The position numbers were made by a program, and so were the translations under genes. A DNA stretch of 6,143 nt from an uncultured Collinsella sp. (GTDB lineage: Bacteria > Actinomycetota > Coriobacteriia > Coriobacteriales > Coriobacteriaceae). Of the stretch, positions 1 through 5,824 are shown one piece after another. Position 1 is the stretch's first letter, and each line of letters opens with the position of its first letter. The stretch covers positions 1-6,143 of the forward strand of contig CALFDL010000118.1 in assembly GCA_937950415.1 (NCBI GenBank). Direction: 5' to 3'. The notes under the pieces are model-generated. The model was not told the DNA's origin. It searched no databases and was given only the letters and a program-made list of their open reading frames with translations.

Positions 1-2
1 AG

Positions 3-1001
3 GGCTTTTCCCGCGCAGTGAAGCTGGTGATGCAGGCGGCGGAGAAGAAGGCGCTGCGGGGCATTCACGGCCCGGTGGCCAGCCTGATGAAAACGCAGGA
101 AAAGTATACGGTGGCGTTGGAGGTGGCGCTGGGCGCGGGAATGCAGAACATCGTGGTGGAGCGCGAGGAGGACGCCAAGGCTGCCATCAGCTATCTGAAG
201 CAGCGCGATGGCGGACGGGCTACGTTCCTGCCCATGACCGCCGTGCGGGGTGAGAAGCTGCGTGAGAATGTGTCCGGGGAGTACGGTTTTGTCGGCATTG
301 CCGCAGAGCTGGTCGAATACGACAGCCGCTACGACGGCATATTCAAAAGCCTGCTGGGCCGCACCGTGGTGGTGGAGGATCTGGACTGCGGCATCGCCAT
401 GGCTCGCAAGTTCCGCAGCGCCTTCCGCATCGTTACGTTGGATGGACAGGTGATGAACCGGGGCGGTTCCATGACCGGCGGCAGCACCAGCCGCAGCGCC
501 GGCGTGCTGAGCTGGAAAAGCTGAGCGGCCGGCTGTCGGCCATGCAGGATAAGCTTTCTGCCGCCCGCCAGTGTGCCGAGGAGACCCAGCGCGAACTGCA
601 AAAGGCCCAGTATGAGCTGGAGGTAGCCTCCGCCCAGCAGCGCAAAGCGGAGGATCTGGTGCTGCAATATCAGGGGAAGCAGGAGCATTACGATATCCTG
701 ACGGGTACCCTGACCCAGAGCTGTGAGGATCCGCAGTCAGAGCTGGATACCATGGCGCAGCGGCCGGCCGATCCTTTTTTCGTTTCGGAGAATACCAAAC
801 AGTCCCTGTGCCGCGCTGGAGGCGGAGATCGCGGAAAAGGAGCAGCAGGCCGCGGCGCTGCACGCCCAGGCGGAGGAGAGCCGGACGGGACAGAGCGGTC
901 TTGCCGAGCAGACCAACGCCCTGTCGGCGCAGATCAGCGAGAAAAAGGCGGCTCAGGCCGCCCTGCGTGCCGAGCGTACGAAGGCCGAGGAGGCCGCCGC
1001 G
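3..1001 (+). pseudogene. smc: SMC chromosome-segregation ATPase fragment (hinge plus part of second coiled coil), frame-broken
   Basis: SMC proteins are long coiled-coil ATPases that dimerise through a central hinge and organise the chromosome with ScpA/ScpB. The left edge is open: reading from position 3 gives GFSRAVKLVMQAAEKK, and the coding frame enters from outside the window. Positions 3-512 encode a typical hinge, with VALGAGMQNIVVE, GRATFLPM, LLGRTVVVEDLD and the closing GGSMTGGS. Near 510 the frame moves: it hits a stop at 522, while frame 2 continues as ELEKLSGRLSAMQDK. Near 809 it moves back to frame 3, giving AALEAEIAEKEQQAAALHAQ. Charged, Ala/Gln/Glu-rich coiled coil then runs to about 1000. 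Both ABC ATPase halves are absent: the N-terminal one lies outside the window, and the C-terminal one is replaced by an unrelated sequence. A full SMC is about 1,150-1,200 residues. Codon use differs from the genes after 1300, suggesting a clostridial source. The family is certain. Whether the breaks are real or sequencing/assembly errors cannot be told from here. Confidence 0.87.
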
Positions 1002-1010
1002 AACGCCGTA
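985..1010. other. Probable chimeric junction between SMC fragment and Collinsella-like sequence
   Basis: Up to about 985 the frame encodes SMC-type coiled coil (ISEKKAAQAALRAERTKAEE). From about 1005 it encodes a Pro/Ala/Lys linker leading to a membrane helix, which no SMC has. The boundary sits in a GC-rich stretch coding EEAAA (GAGGAGGCCGCC), a low-complexity string common in high-GC genomes that could give a false overlap during assembly. Codon preference also changes around here. The exact base cannot be fixed from one sequence. Confidence 0.6.
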
Positions 1011-1295
1011 TCCGCATCGGTGCCCGCGCCCGCACCCAAGCCCGCTGCTGCGAAGCCTGCACCTGCCGCGCCCAAACCTCAGCCTAAAAAGGCCGCTCGT
1101 CTCAAGTCCGTCGAGCCCAAGCCGAGCCGTGACGAGATGACCTTTGCCCAGCGCATGGTTACCTCCAAGGAACCTATGGGCGAGAACGAGATCCCCGGCA
1201 TGGCGCCGGCTCAAAAAATCATCATTGTCCTTGCCCTCATCGCGTTTGTCATCTTTATGGGCTACACGATCCTGACCAGCATGGGCCTGCTCTAA
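1002..1295 (+). CDS. Pro/Ala-rich protein with a single C-terminal membrane helix, 5' end missing
   Basis: I do not recognise a named family. About 97 residues are visible, and the left limit is approximate because the frame is continuous with the SMC coiled coil upstream. Residues 1-40 are a low-complexity linker rich in Pro, Ala and Lys (PAPAPKPAAAKPAPAAPKP). A polar segment containing SRDEMTFAQRMVTSKEP and MGENEIPGM follows. The last 25 residues (codons 1218-1292) form one hydrophobic helix, IIIVLALIAFVIFMGYTIL, ending at TSMGLL and a TAA stop. The basic linker before the helix and the lack of a tail after it suggest a tail-anchored protein with its N-terminus in the cytoplasm. No convincing start is visible: GTG at 1020 and ATG at 1137 are in frame but lack a clear Shine-Dalgarno. 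The true N-terminus was probably lost at the junction. It may be a small regulatory or envelope-associated protein; its function is unknown. Confidence 0.6.
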   Translation, partial: NAVSASVPAPAPKPAAAKPAPAAPKPQPKKAARLKSVEPKPSRDEMTFAQRMVTSKEPMGENEIPGMAPAQKIIIVLALIAFVIFMGYTILTSMGLL

Positions 1296-1309
1296 CCGAT
1301 TTGCATCGG
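1296..1309 (+). other. Small hairpin just after the membrane-protein stop codon
   Basis: CCGAT (1296-1300), loop TTGC, then ATCGG (1305-1309) form a perfect 5-bp stem with a four-base loop immediately after the TAA. No T-run follows, so it is at best a weak terminator or an mRNA 3'-end stabiliser. The remaining 70 bases before pncB show no clear promoter. Confidence 0.3.
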
Positions 1310-1366
1310 GCGTCATGTCCGCATGCTCTGCTCTCGTCCAACCCTCAAATTCTGCACCACACATCC

Positions 1367-1372
1367 GAAAGG
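1367..1372 (+). promoter_or_regulatory. Ribosome binding site of pncB
   Basis: GAAAGG ends seven bases before the ATG at 1380. It favours that start over the in-frame ATG at 1323, which would add 19 residues that do not resemble the family N-terminus. Confidence 0.65.
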
Positions 1373-1379
1373 TCGCCCC

Positions 1380-2885
1380 ATGGCTTTGACCGACATCTCT
1401 CATCCCACCGACATCGCAATGCTCACCGATCTGTACGAGCTCACTATGGCCCAGGGCCTGTGGGAGAGCGGCAAGGCCAATGAGCAGGGTTGCTTTACCG
1501 CGTTTTACCGCGACCATCCCTTTGGCAGCGCCTATGCCGTCATGTGCGGCACCGCCGAACTGCCCGAGCTGGTCGAGAATCTGCGCTTTACGCCCGAGGA
1601 CATCGACTACCTCGCCTCGCTCCAGGCCCCGGCCGGCGGCGCGATGTTCAAGTCCGCATTCCTCGACTACCTGCGCCTTTTTCGTGCGCATGTAAATATC
1701 GACGCCGTCCCCGAGGGCGAGCTCGTCTTTCCGCGCGAGCCCATGGTGCGCGTCACCGGTCCTGCGCTCGAGTGCCAGCTGCTTGAGACGGCGCTGCTCA
1801 ACATCGTCGGGTTTCAGACGCTTGTCGCCACCAAGACGGCGCGCGTGGTGTTGGCGGCCGACGGTCGCCCCGTGGCGGAGTTTGGCCTGCGCCGAGCCCA
1901 GGGTCCCGATGGCGGCCTGGCCGTTGCGCGCGCGAGCTACGTTGCCGGCTGCTCCTCTACGTCCAATGTGCTCGCCGGCCGCCGCTACGGTATTCCCGTC
2001 TTTGGCACGCATGCGCACAGCTGGGTGATGAGCTTCGATTCCGAGCTCGAGGCCTTCCGCGCCTTTGCCAAGTCGAGCCCCAAGAACTGCACGCTGCTCA
2101 TCGACACCTACGATGTGCGCGAGGGCTGCGAGCATGCCATTACGGTTGCCAAGGAGATGGAGGCGGCGGGCGAGCGCCTGTCGGCTATTCGCATTGACTC
2201 GGGCGACCTCGCCAAGCTCTCCAAGTATGTGCGCGGCCGTTTTGATGCCGAGGGCCTGCCCTATGTGGGGATCTCGGTTTCTAACGATTTGGATGAGTAC
2301 ACGATTCAGTCGCTGCTCGACCAGGGCGCGCCCATCGACAGCTTTGGCGTGGGTACCAAGCTTGCGACCTGCTATGACCAGCCGGCGCTGGGCGGCGTGT
2401 ACAAGCTTTCCGCCCGCCGTGCGAGCGAGGCAGATCCATGGACGCCGGTGGTCAAGCTCTCTGAGCAGCCATACAAGCGCACGATCCCGGGTGTGCAATG
2501 CGTGCGCCGTTATTACGACGGCTTTGGCGGCCCGGTCTGCGATATGATCTACGACGAGGACCATCTGGCGGGGGAGGGCGCCGCGCGCGGCAATACCCTT
2601 GTGGCCGTGAACGATGCCGCCCTGGTGACCGACGTGTCCGAACTCGAGTATCGCGAGCTGCTGGTGCCGATCGTGCGCGATGGCAGTGCGGTGGCTCCGC
2701 GTGAGAGCATCCAGGACGCGCGCGAGCGCTGTGTTTGGGCGCTTGATCATCTGGACGCAGCTTTCAAGCGCTTCCTGTACCCGCAGACCTATGTGGTGGG
2801 TATGGAGCAGGGCCTGGCTCAGGTGCGCGACGAGCTCGTGCGTAAGAACATGGCCGCGGCCTCTGCCTTTCCCTGGGCTCACTAA
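1380..2885 (+). CDS. pncB: Nicotinate phosphoribosyltransferase
   Basis: Catalyses nicotinate + PRPP to nicotinate mononucleotide + PPi, with ATP hydrolysis favouring the reaction. It is the entry step of Preiss-Handler NAD salvage in the cytoplasm. The 501-residue product has the expected order of conserved blocks: LTDLYELTMAQGLW (15-28) at the N-terminus; FGLRRAQGPDGG (about 168-179), a PRPP/nicotinate-site motif; GTHAHSW (209-215), where His213 aligns by motif with the histidine autophosphorylated in characterised enzymes; IRIDSGDL (270-277); and GVGTKLATCYDQPALGGVYKL from 323. The length fits the bacterial subfamily of about 440-500 residues. The start at 1380 is chosen because of the GAAAGG upstream and because homologues begin shortly before TDLYELTM; the ATG at 1416 is a less likely alternative. 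proB follows 79 bases downstream on the same strand, so co-transcription is possible. No frameshift or missing catalytic block is seen. Confidence 0.95.
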   Translation: MALTDISHPTDIAMLTDLYELTMAQGLWESGKANEQGCFTAFYRDHPFGSAYAVMCGTAELPELVENLRFTPEDIDYLASLQAPAGGAMFKSAFLDYLRLFRAHVNIDAVPEGELVFPREPMVRVTGPALECQLLETALLNIVGFQTLVATKTARVVLAADGRPVAEFGLRRAQGPDGGLAVARASYVAGCSSTSNVLAGRRYGIPVFGTHAHSWVMSFDSELEAFRAFAKSSPKNCTLLIDTYDVREGCEHAITVAKEMEAAGERLSAIRIDSGDLAKLSKYVRGRFDAEGLPYVGISVSNDLDEYTIQSLLDQGAPIDSFGVGTKLATCYDQPALGGVYKLSARRASEADPWTPVVKLSEQPYKRTIPGVQCVRRYYDGFGGPVCDMIYDEDHLAGEGAARGNTLVAVNDAALVTDVSELEYRELLVPIVRDGSAVAPRESIQDARERCVWALDHLDAAFKRFLYPQTYVVGMEQGLAQVRDELVRKNMAAASAFPWAH

Positions 2886-2964
2886 TTCCTTGGGCGGTAG
2901 GGGCGAGTCACGCTTCCCTGGCCGCCGGCTCGGCCGTTCGCTGAACAGTTGATTGGTTTGACGT

Positions 2965-4092
2965 ATGACGACTTCTTATAAAACGATGGTGGTAAAGATC
3001 GGTTCGTCCACGGTGGTGGGCGCCGACGGCAAGGTCAACCGCGCCTTTATCGGCGGGCTTGCCGACCAGGCCGCAGCGCTGCGCGAGCTTGGCTGGCGCC
3101 TGATCGTGGTGAGCTCGGGCGCTATCGCCTGTGGCTATCCCGTGCTGGGCTTCGACCGTAAGCCGGTCGGCGACCTGCCGAGCCTGCAGGCCTGCGCCTC
3201 GGCCGGTCAGTGCATCATCTCGTCGGCCTACGACGAGGAGTTCCATGCGCGCGACCTGCTCACCTCGCTCGTGCTGCTCACGCGCCACGACACGGCCCGT
3301 CGCACGTCCTACCTGCATGCGCGCGACGCCCTGCTGCGCCTCGTGGAGCTTGGCGTGGTGCCGGTCGTCAACGAGAACGATACCGTTACCGTCGATGAGA
3401 TCAAGTTTGGCGACAACGACACGCTGGCGGCGCTTGTGAGCTGCCTGGTTTCTGCCGATCTGTGCGTGACGCTCTCGGACATCGATGGCCTCTATACCGC
3501 CAATCCGCACGAGGACCCCACGGCCGAGTTTGTTCCTGTCGTGCATAAGATCGATGCCAAGATTATCGCCTCGGCGGGCGATTCTTCCACATCGGTTGGC
3601 ACGGGCGGCATGATCACCAAGATTCGCGCGAGCCGCATCCTGATGACGGCGGGCATTCAGAGCGTGATTTGCTCGGGCGAGGAGCCCGACGCTCTGGTGC
3701 GTCTTGCTCGTGGCGAGAGCGTGGGCACCCTGTTCGATCCGCCGGCGGAGCGCTTGGACATCGCACCCCGCAAGCTGTGGATTGCGCTGGGCGATAAGGC
3801 CCATGGTTCGGTGACGGTCGATGACGGTGCTGCGAAGGCGCTGGTCAGTCGTGGTTCGTCGCTGCTCGCGGTGGGCATTCGCCAGGTCGATGGCGAGTTT
3901 GCCGAGGGCGACGTGCTCGACGTGTGCGACCCGAGCGGCATGGTCGTCGCCCGCGGTATCGCCGAGGCCGATTCGGACGTGCTGGAGCTTGCAGCCGGAC
4001 GCCGCCAGGACCAGATTGCTAGCAACCGCCTGCTCGCGGACCTGGCCGAGAAGCCGGCGATCCATCGAGATAACTTGATCGTCTTCGCATAA
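2965..4092 (+). CDS. proB: Glutamate 5-kinase (gamma-glutamyl kinase) with C-terminal PUA domain
   Basis: Phosphorylates L-glutamate with ATP to gamma-glutamyl phosphate, the first and usually proline-feedback-controlled step of proline biosynthesis; ProA takes the labile product. At 375 residues it is close to E. coli ProB (367). The amino-acid kinase domain spans about 6-255: VVKIGSS (9-15) with phosphate-contacting Lys11, VSSGAI (49-54), NENDTV (136-141), KFGDNDTLAAL (147-157), SDIDGLYTANP near 172-182, and GTGGMITK (212-219) in the nucleotide-binding part. A PUA domain follows from about 280 (GSVTVDDGAAKAL, RGSSLL) to about 365, as in E. coli-type enzymes. The ATG at 2965 puts the kinase motif where the family expects it. 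However, there is no good Shine-Dalgarno before it; ATG 2986 (MVVKIGSS) is a shorter alternative, also without one. The gene lies downstream of pncB, converges on a peptidase, and is separated from proA by it. Confidence 0.96.
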   Translation: MTTSYKTMVVKIGSSTVVGADGKVNRAFIGGLADQAAALRELGWRLIVVSSGAIACGYPVLGFDRKPVGDLPSLQACASAGQCIISSAYDEEFHARDLLTSLVLLTRHDTARRTSYLHARDALLRLVELGVVPVVNENDTVTVDEIKFGDNDTLAALVSCLVSADLCVTLSDIDGLYTANPHEDPTAEFVPVVHKIDAKIIASAGDSSTSVGTGGMITKIRASRILMTAGIQSVICSGEEPDALVRLARGESVGTLFDPPAERLDIAPRKLWIALGDKAHGSVTVDDGAAKALVSRGSSLLAVGIRQVDGEFAEGDVLDVCDPSGMVVARGIAEADSDVLELAAGRRQDQIASNRLLADLAEKPAIHRDNLIVFA

Positions 4093-4106
4093 CCAATTGA
4101 CGCTGC

Positions 4107-4204
4107 AAACGCCCCTAAGCGGCAATCTGACGTTCAATCGTCGGGCATGACCAAAAGGTCAATGCCCTCCTCTTTCACGTCACCTTGCTCGCTTAGGGGC
4201 GTTT
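4107..4204. terminator. 98-nt nested hairpin between convergent genes, likely bidirectional terminator or structured element
   Basis: This starts 15 bases after the proB stop. The outer arms are perfectly complementary over 15 bp: AAACGCCCCTAAGCG (4107-4121) with CGCTTAGGGGCGTTT (4190-4204). Inward, one bulged T (4189) precedes GCAA (4122-4125) pairing TTGC (4185-4188). A 2x2 internal loop leads to TGACGT (4128-4133) pairing ACGTCA (4177-4182). A 9x9 internal loop then leads to an apical hairpin, GGGCATGACC (4143-4152) with GGTCAATGCCC (4157-4167), with one bulged A and an AAAA loop. The right arm runs into TTTT (4202-4205) on the plus strand, and the left arm gives TTT on the minus strand. 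The position fits a terminator shared by proB and the facing peptidase gene, but simple terminators are far shorter. A folded repeat or small RNA is also possible. Confidence 0.75.
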
Positions 4205-4227
4205 TCGCTTTCCGTCCTCTACCTGCG

Positions 4228-4237
4228 ATGACGTCAT
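4228..4237. repeat. 10-bp perfect palindrome
   Basis: ATGACGTCAT is self-complementary. Its core TGACGT/ACGTCA also forms the middle helix of the neighbouring long hairpin (4128-4133 with 4177-4182). It could be a protein-binding site, part of a repeat element, or chance; there is no nearby promoter for it to act on. Confidence 0.4.
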
Positions 4238-4243
4238 AAACCT

Positions 4244-4290
4244 GGCACTTGGGGACGTTCCTTATATGCCGGCACTTTGGGGCAGTCCTT
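4244..4290. repeat. Two imperfect direct repeats of a GGCACTT(T)GGGG...TCCTT motif
   Basis: Copy 1 (4244-4263) reads GGCACTTGGGGACGTTCCTT and copy 2 (4271-4290) reads GGCACTTTGGGGCAGTCCTT. The starts are 27 bases apart with seven bases between the copies. They differ by a T gain, an A loss and two substitutions. Copy 2 ends two bases before the stop codon of the minus-strand peptidase. Short G-run units of this kind resemble the intergenic repeats associated with REP/RAYT-type transposases, but no transposase is in the window, so this assignment is inference. Confidence 0.5.
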
Positions 4291-4292
4291 CG

Positions 4293-5711
4293 CTAGAAGA
4301 TGCGACGTAGGTCTCCGCGGTTGAGGGCTTCGTTAAAGAGGTGCTTGAACACCACGCTGCCGTGCAGGCCGTCGTGCTCGAACTCGTTGGTCACCCAGGC
4401 GTGCGAGTTGCCCACGCGGCTGAGCGTGTCGAGCTGCATGCCCGAGTCCACGTACATGTCATCGAAGTACACCGCGGCCTGGAGCGGCACCTCGTTGCAG
4501 GCCAGGCGCTGCGGGTCGTAGATCTTGTCCCAGCTGGTGTCCTCCATCAGCAGGTCCATCGCCGGCTTGAAGGGCTTAAGCTCGGGCATCTGCTCAAACA
4601 TCCACGGGAACATGGCCTCGCCGGTAAACATGAGCGGGCGCGCGAGGGTGTCGAACTCGGCGCGATGGGCCTTCTCCTCGGCCGCGGCCCAGCGAATCGG
4701 CATGGTATCGCCGTCGGCGTAGATGAACTCCTGCAGCGTCCAGTACAGCGGATTCGTGCGCGTATTGGTGCGCTCAAAGGCGCGCATCAAAAAGCTGTCG
4801 GACACCGATGCACCGCAGCTCAGCGTGCCGTCGCCGTCAACAAAAGCGTGATCGATAATCCAATGCATGCGTTCAAAGCTCGGCTTCATGCCAAAGTCGC
4901 TGCCCATGAGCTGTAGGCGCTCGACCGTCATCGGCGAGCCGTCGGGCAGCACGGGCTTCTGTGCTTCGAGCGCATCGGCCAGGGCTGCCACGCGCTCGAC
5001 GTCGGCGGGGTAGCGGTCGTAATACTGCTGCGTCTTGGCGGCCATGCGCGGGAAGGTGTGCGCGTAGACCTCGCCGGCGCTCGCCGGGACGTGGGGGATG
5101 CCGCCGCAGGTAAAGCTTGCCGCCACGCCCTCGGGGAAGAGCGACAGATAGCTCAGCGTCAAAAAGCCGCCGTAGCTCTGGCCGAGCGTGACCCACGGCT
5201 TGCCGCCAAAGCCTATCAGGCGCAGGTACTCAAAATCGCGCACGATGGAGCTAGCGAGGTGGCGTTTGAGGAAGTCTGCCTGCGAGCGGGCTGCGTCGGA
5301 ACCGGCAGCCGTTGCTCGATCACCCAGCGCCGCGATCGTGCGTCCATCTACGCAGCTGCTGCGCCCCGTGCCACGCTGGTCGGGCAGGACGACGCGGAAT
5401 TGTTTGACGGCCTCCTCGATCCAGCCATCGCTCGTAGGCGAGAGCGGACGCGGGCTCTCGCCGCCGGGGCCGCCCTGCAAAAACAGGAGCAGTGGCAGAT
5501 CGTCGTTGATGCGGTCGGGCGCGCAAACCACGCGGTAGAAGAGCTTGATGCTCTCGGGCGCGCCGGCGATGGGTGCCGGCATAGCGCCGCGGCGCATGGT
5601 GCTGCCGACGGCCAGCAGCATCGGCTCAAGGCCGCGCCAATCCAAGGGGACGTCGATGCTGTGATCCTCGACGTAAAGGCCGGGGACGTGGTACGAAGTG
5701 ATGAGGGCCAT
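4293..5711 (-). CDS. Alpha/beta-hydrolase, proline iminopeptidase-like (peptidase family S33)
   Basis: Likely a cytoplasmic serine aminopeptidase that removes an N-terminal residue, typically proline, from small peptides. The 472-residue product has no signal peptide or membrane helix. It shows the family marks in order: LLLFLQGGPGGE (74-85), the oxyanion-hole glycine stretch; LPDQRGTGRSS (109-119); and TLGQSYGG (175-182), the nucleophile elbow with Ser179. A long helical cap region follows. Near the C-terminus come VYFDDMYVDSGM (414-425), with Asp417/418 as the likely acid, and FEHDGLHGS (444-452), with His447 or, more likely, His450 as the base. Length and motifs resemble prolyl/tripeptidyl aminopeptidases; substrate preference cannot be read from sequence. 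The start at 5711 is chosen for GGAAG six bases upstream; in-frame upstream codons reach 5801 without a better site. It runs opposite to proB and proA, between them. Confidence 0.88.
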   Translation of the reverse strand: MALITSYHVPGLYVEDHSIDVPLDWRGLEPMLLAVGSTMRRGAMPAPIAGAPESIKLFYRVVCAPDRINDDLPLLLFLQGGPGGESPRPLSPTSDGWIEEAVKQFRVVLPDQRGTGRSSCVDGRTIAALGDRATAAGSDAARSQADFLKRHLASSIVRDFEYLRLIGFGGKPWVTLGQSYGGFLTLSYLSLFPEGVAASFTCGGIPHVPASAGEVYAHTFPRMAAKTQQYYDRYPADVERVAALADALEAQKPVLPDGSPMTVERLQLMGSDFGMKPSFERMHWIIDHAFVDGDGTLSCGASVSDSFLMRAFERTNTRTNPLYWTLQEFIYADGDTMPIRWAAAEEKAHRAEFDTLARPLMFTGEAMFPWMFEQMPELKPFKPAMDLLMEDTSWDKIYDPQRLACNEVPLQAAVYFDDMYVDSGMQLDTLSRVGNSHAWVTNEFEHDGLHGSVVFKHLFNEALNRGDLRRIF

Positions 5712-5717
5712 GCGGTA

Positions 5718-5722
5718 CTTCC
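5718..5722 (-). promoter_or_regulatory. Ribosome binding site of the S33 peptidase
   Basis: On the minus strand GGAAG lies six bases before the ATG at 5711. It decides that start over the longer in-frame possibilities at 5801 and 5792. Confidence 0.6.
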
Positions 5723-5749
5723 GTTCGTTGCGGTGTTTCGTGTTGACCA

Positions 5750-5755
5750 ATTCTA
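5750..5755 (-). promoter_or_regulatory. Possible -10 element for the S33 peptidase gene
   Basis: TAGAAT on the minus strand matches TATAAT in five of six positions and lies about 40 bases upstream of the chosen start. The nearest -35-like string, TTGCGC, sits 19 bases further upstream, so the match is weak. Confidence 0.25.
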
Positions 5756-5807
5756 CCGCCGTGCGCGAGGGCATGCGCAAATCGGCTACCATGGTGGGCA
5801 AACTTCT

Positions 5808-5818
5808 AGGAGAAAGGG
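5808..5818 (+). promoter_or_regulatory. Ribosome binding site of proA
   Basis: AGGAGAAAGGG contains AGGAG (5808-5812) and AAAGGG (5813-5818). The second is spaced six bases from the ATG at 5825, and together they give a strong initiation signal. This contrasts with the poor site before proB. Confidence 0.7.
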
Positions 5819-5824
5819 CCGTCC

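Noticed and set aside
1..1000. Horizontal transfer of an smc segment into the Coriobacteriia genome
   Set aside because: An incomplete, twice frame-broken hinge fragment joined mid-coiled-coil at the window edge, with no mobile-element signs, is better explained by a chimeric assembly. It is kept as a finding about the junction rather than as a transfer.
1323..1379. Longer pncB start at 1323, adding 19 residues
   Set aside because: The extension does not look like the family N-terminus, and the Shine-Dalgarno at 1367-1372 fits the ATG at 1380.
2010..2018. His in GTHAHSW of PncB as an unusual active-site change
   Set aside because: The residue between GT and AH varies within the family (Met, Leu, Ala, His). 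The conserved AH histidine is present, so nothing is missing.
2920..2935. GGCCG...CGGCC hairpin between pncB and proB as a terminator
   Set aside because: The stem is only 5 bp in a GC-rich background with no T-run, so it is not distinguishable from chance.
2908..4137. Long minus-strand open frame (409 codons) opposite proB
   Set aside because: It is fully antisense to a well-supported proB with all its kinase motifs. It has Arg/His/Ala-rich composition typical of shadow frames in high-GC DNA and resembles no family.
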